Shown: positions 24,099-24,382 of the stretch, one piece after another | Numbering within the stretch: position 1 is the first letter of the stretch | Layout: each line of letters opens with the position of its first letter | Source: Methylophaga sp. | Lineage (GTDB): Bacteria; Pseudomonadota; Gammaproteobacteria; Nitrosococcales; Methylophagaceae | Assembly: GCA_014762585.1 (NCBI GenBank) | Contig: JABURN010000041.1 | Location: forward strand, 1-24,382 | Direction: 5' to 3' | DNA: 24,382 bases | Notes under the pieces: model-generated | What the model was told of the DNA's origin: nothing | The model's input: the letters and a program-made list of their open reading frames with translations, nothing else | The model's database searches: none | Position numbers and translations under genes: made by a program

Positions 24099-24382
24099 AT
24101 GCGCGTTCTACTTATAGAAGACGAAATACACCTGCGTGAGCAGATCACGCGACAATTAAATGATCAAAATCTAACCGTAGATGCAGTCGCTGACGGTGAA
24201 GAAGGCCTGTTTATGGGCTCTGAATATGCTTACGACGTAGCGATTATTGATCTGGGCTTACCCAAATTATCCGGCATCGAAGTCATTCAGCAGCTCCGTC
24301 AGAAAGGGCTGGATTATCCGATACTGATTCTGACCGCCCGCGGTCGCTGGCAGGACAAAGTCGAAGGCCTGGAATCAGGCGC
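24099..24382 (+). CDS. OmpR/PhoP-type response regulator, 3' end cut by the window edge
   Basis: 94 residues of the receiver domain are visible. The acidic pocket is in LLIEDE (D8, E9), the phosphoacceptor is D51 in IIDLGLP, and LTARGRWQDKV holds the conserved threonine; the wording ARxxWQDKVEGLESG is characteristic of PhoP-like regulators. The winged-helix DNA-binding domain and presumably the sensor kinase lie outside the window. The start is ATG at 24099 with GAGG upstream. A candidate target site of this family lies at 22681-22698 ahead of the glycine-zipper gene. Confidence 0.93.
   Translation, partial: MRVLLIEDEIHLREQITRQLNDQNLTVDAVADGEEGLFMGSEYAYDVAIIDLGLPKLSGIEVIQQLRQKGLDYPILILTARGRWQDKVEGLESG

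Noticed and set aside
1..24382. Mobile element, prophage, CRISPR array or defence island
   Set aside because: No transposase, integrase, spaced direct repeats, attachment-site pairs or nuclease-type defence genes were found; the helicases present are clearly RapA and HrpA.

Overview
The window is a dense stretch of gammaproteobacterial chromosome with no rRNA, tRNA, CRISPR array, transposase or integrase that I can see. RapA, RlmKL, HrpA, YcgN, YhbY, YigZ, PPK1 and an M18 aminopeptidase of the Pseudomonas ApeB type all point to a free-living gammaproteobacterium outside the Enterobacteriales. A small cytochrome c that resembles those linked to methanol or alcohol oxidation hints at a methylotroph such as Methylophaga, but the genus is a guess. 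No stretch of more than about 210 bases lacks a gene.

Layout. (1) 1-2911, minus: a cupin gene followed by rapA, whose 3' end runs off the left edge. (2) 2995-3573, plus: yigZ, converging on (3) a minus-strand series from 7963 down to 3563: ycgN, a zinc-finger-like HGG protein, a DUF4388-like protein with RMYRG repeats, apeB, a PC4-like small protein, a DUF445 membrane protein and a zinc-ribbon methyltransferase. Several of these overlap by 1 to 8 bases. (4) 7962-11377, plus: a DUF6231-like gene whose start codon overlaps that of ycgN, then ppk1 behind a near-consensus Pho box, then a ParA-type ATPase 7 bases after ppk1. (5) 11374-13819, minus: an unlisted 51-residue ORF and rlmKL. (6) 13868-15236, plus: yhbY, a nitroreductase and an exported pentapeptide-repeat protein, closed by a strong intrinsic terminator. 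(7) 15320-20197, plus: a DUF481 outer-membrane protein and hrpA. (8) 20199-22538, minus: a membrane PAS-GGDEF-EAL protein. (9) 22747 to the right edge, plus: a glycine-zipper envelope protein, a cytochrome c, a PepSY protein and the start of an OmpR/PhoP-type response regulator.

Most genes are housekeeping or conserved-hypothetical: RNA and ribosome metabolism (rapA, rlmKL, yhbY, hrpA), peptide turnover (apeB) and phosphate storage (ppk1). The more interesting signals are regulatory and contextual. They are the ppk1-parA pair under a Pho box, which could be a polyphosphate-granule positioning module; the 208-base region between the c-di-GMP enzyme and the envelope/two-component cluster, which has two perfect TGTGA-N6-TCACA palindromes, a third partial one and an 11-base-periodic direct repeat of the OmpR-family type; and several small uncharacterised proteins. 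No classic new defence or mobile system is visible.
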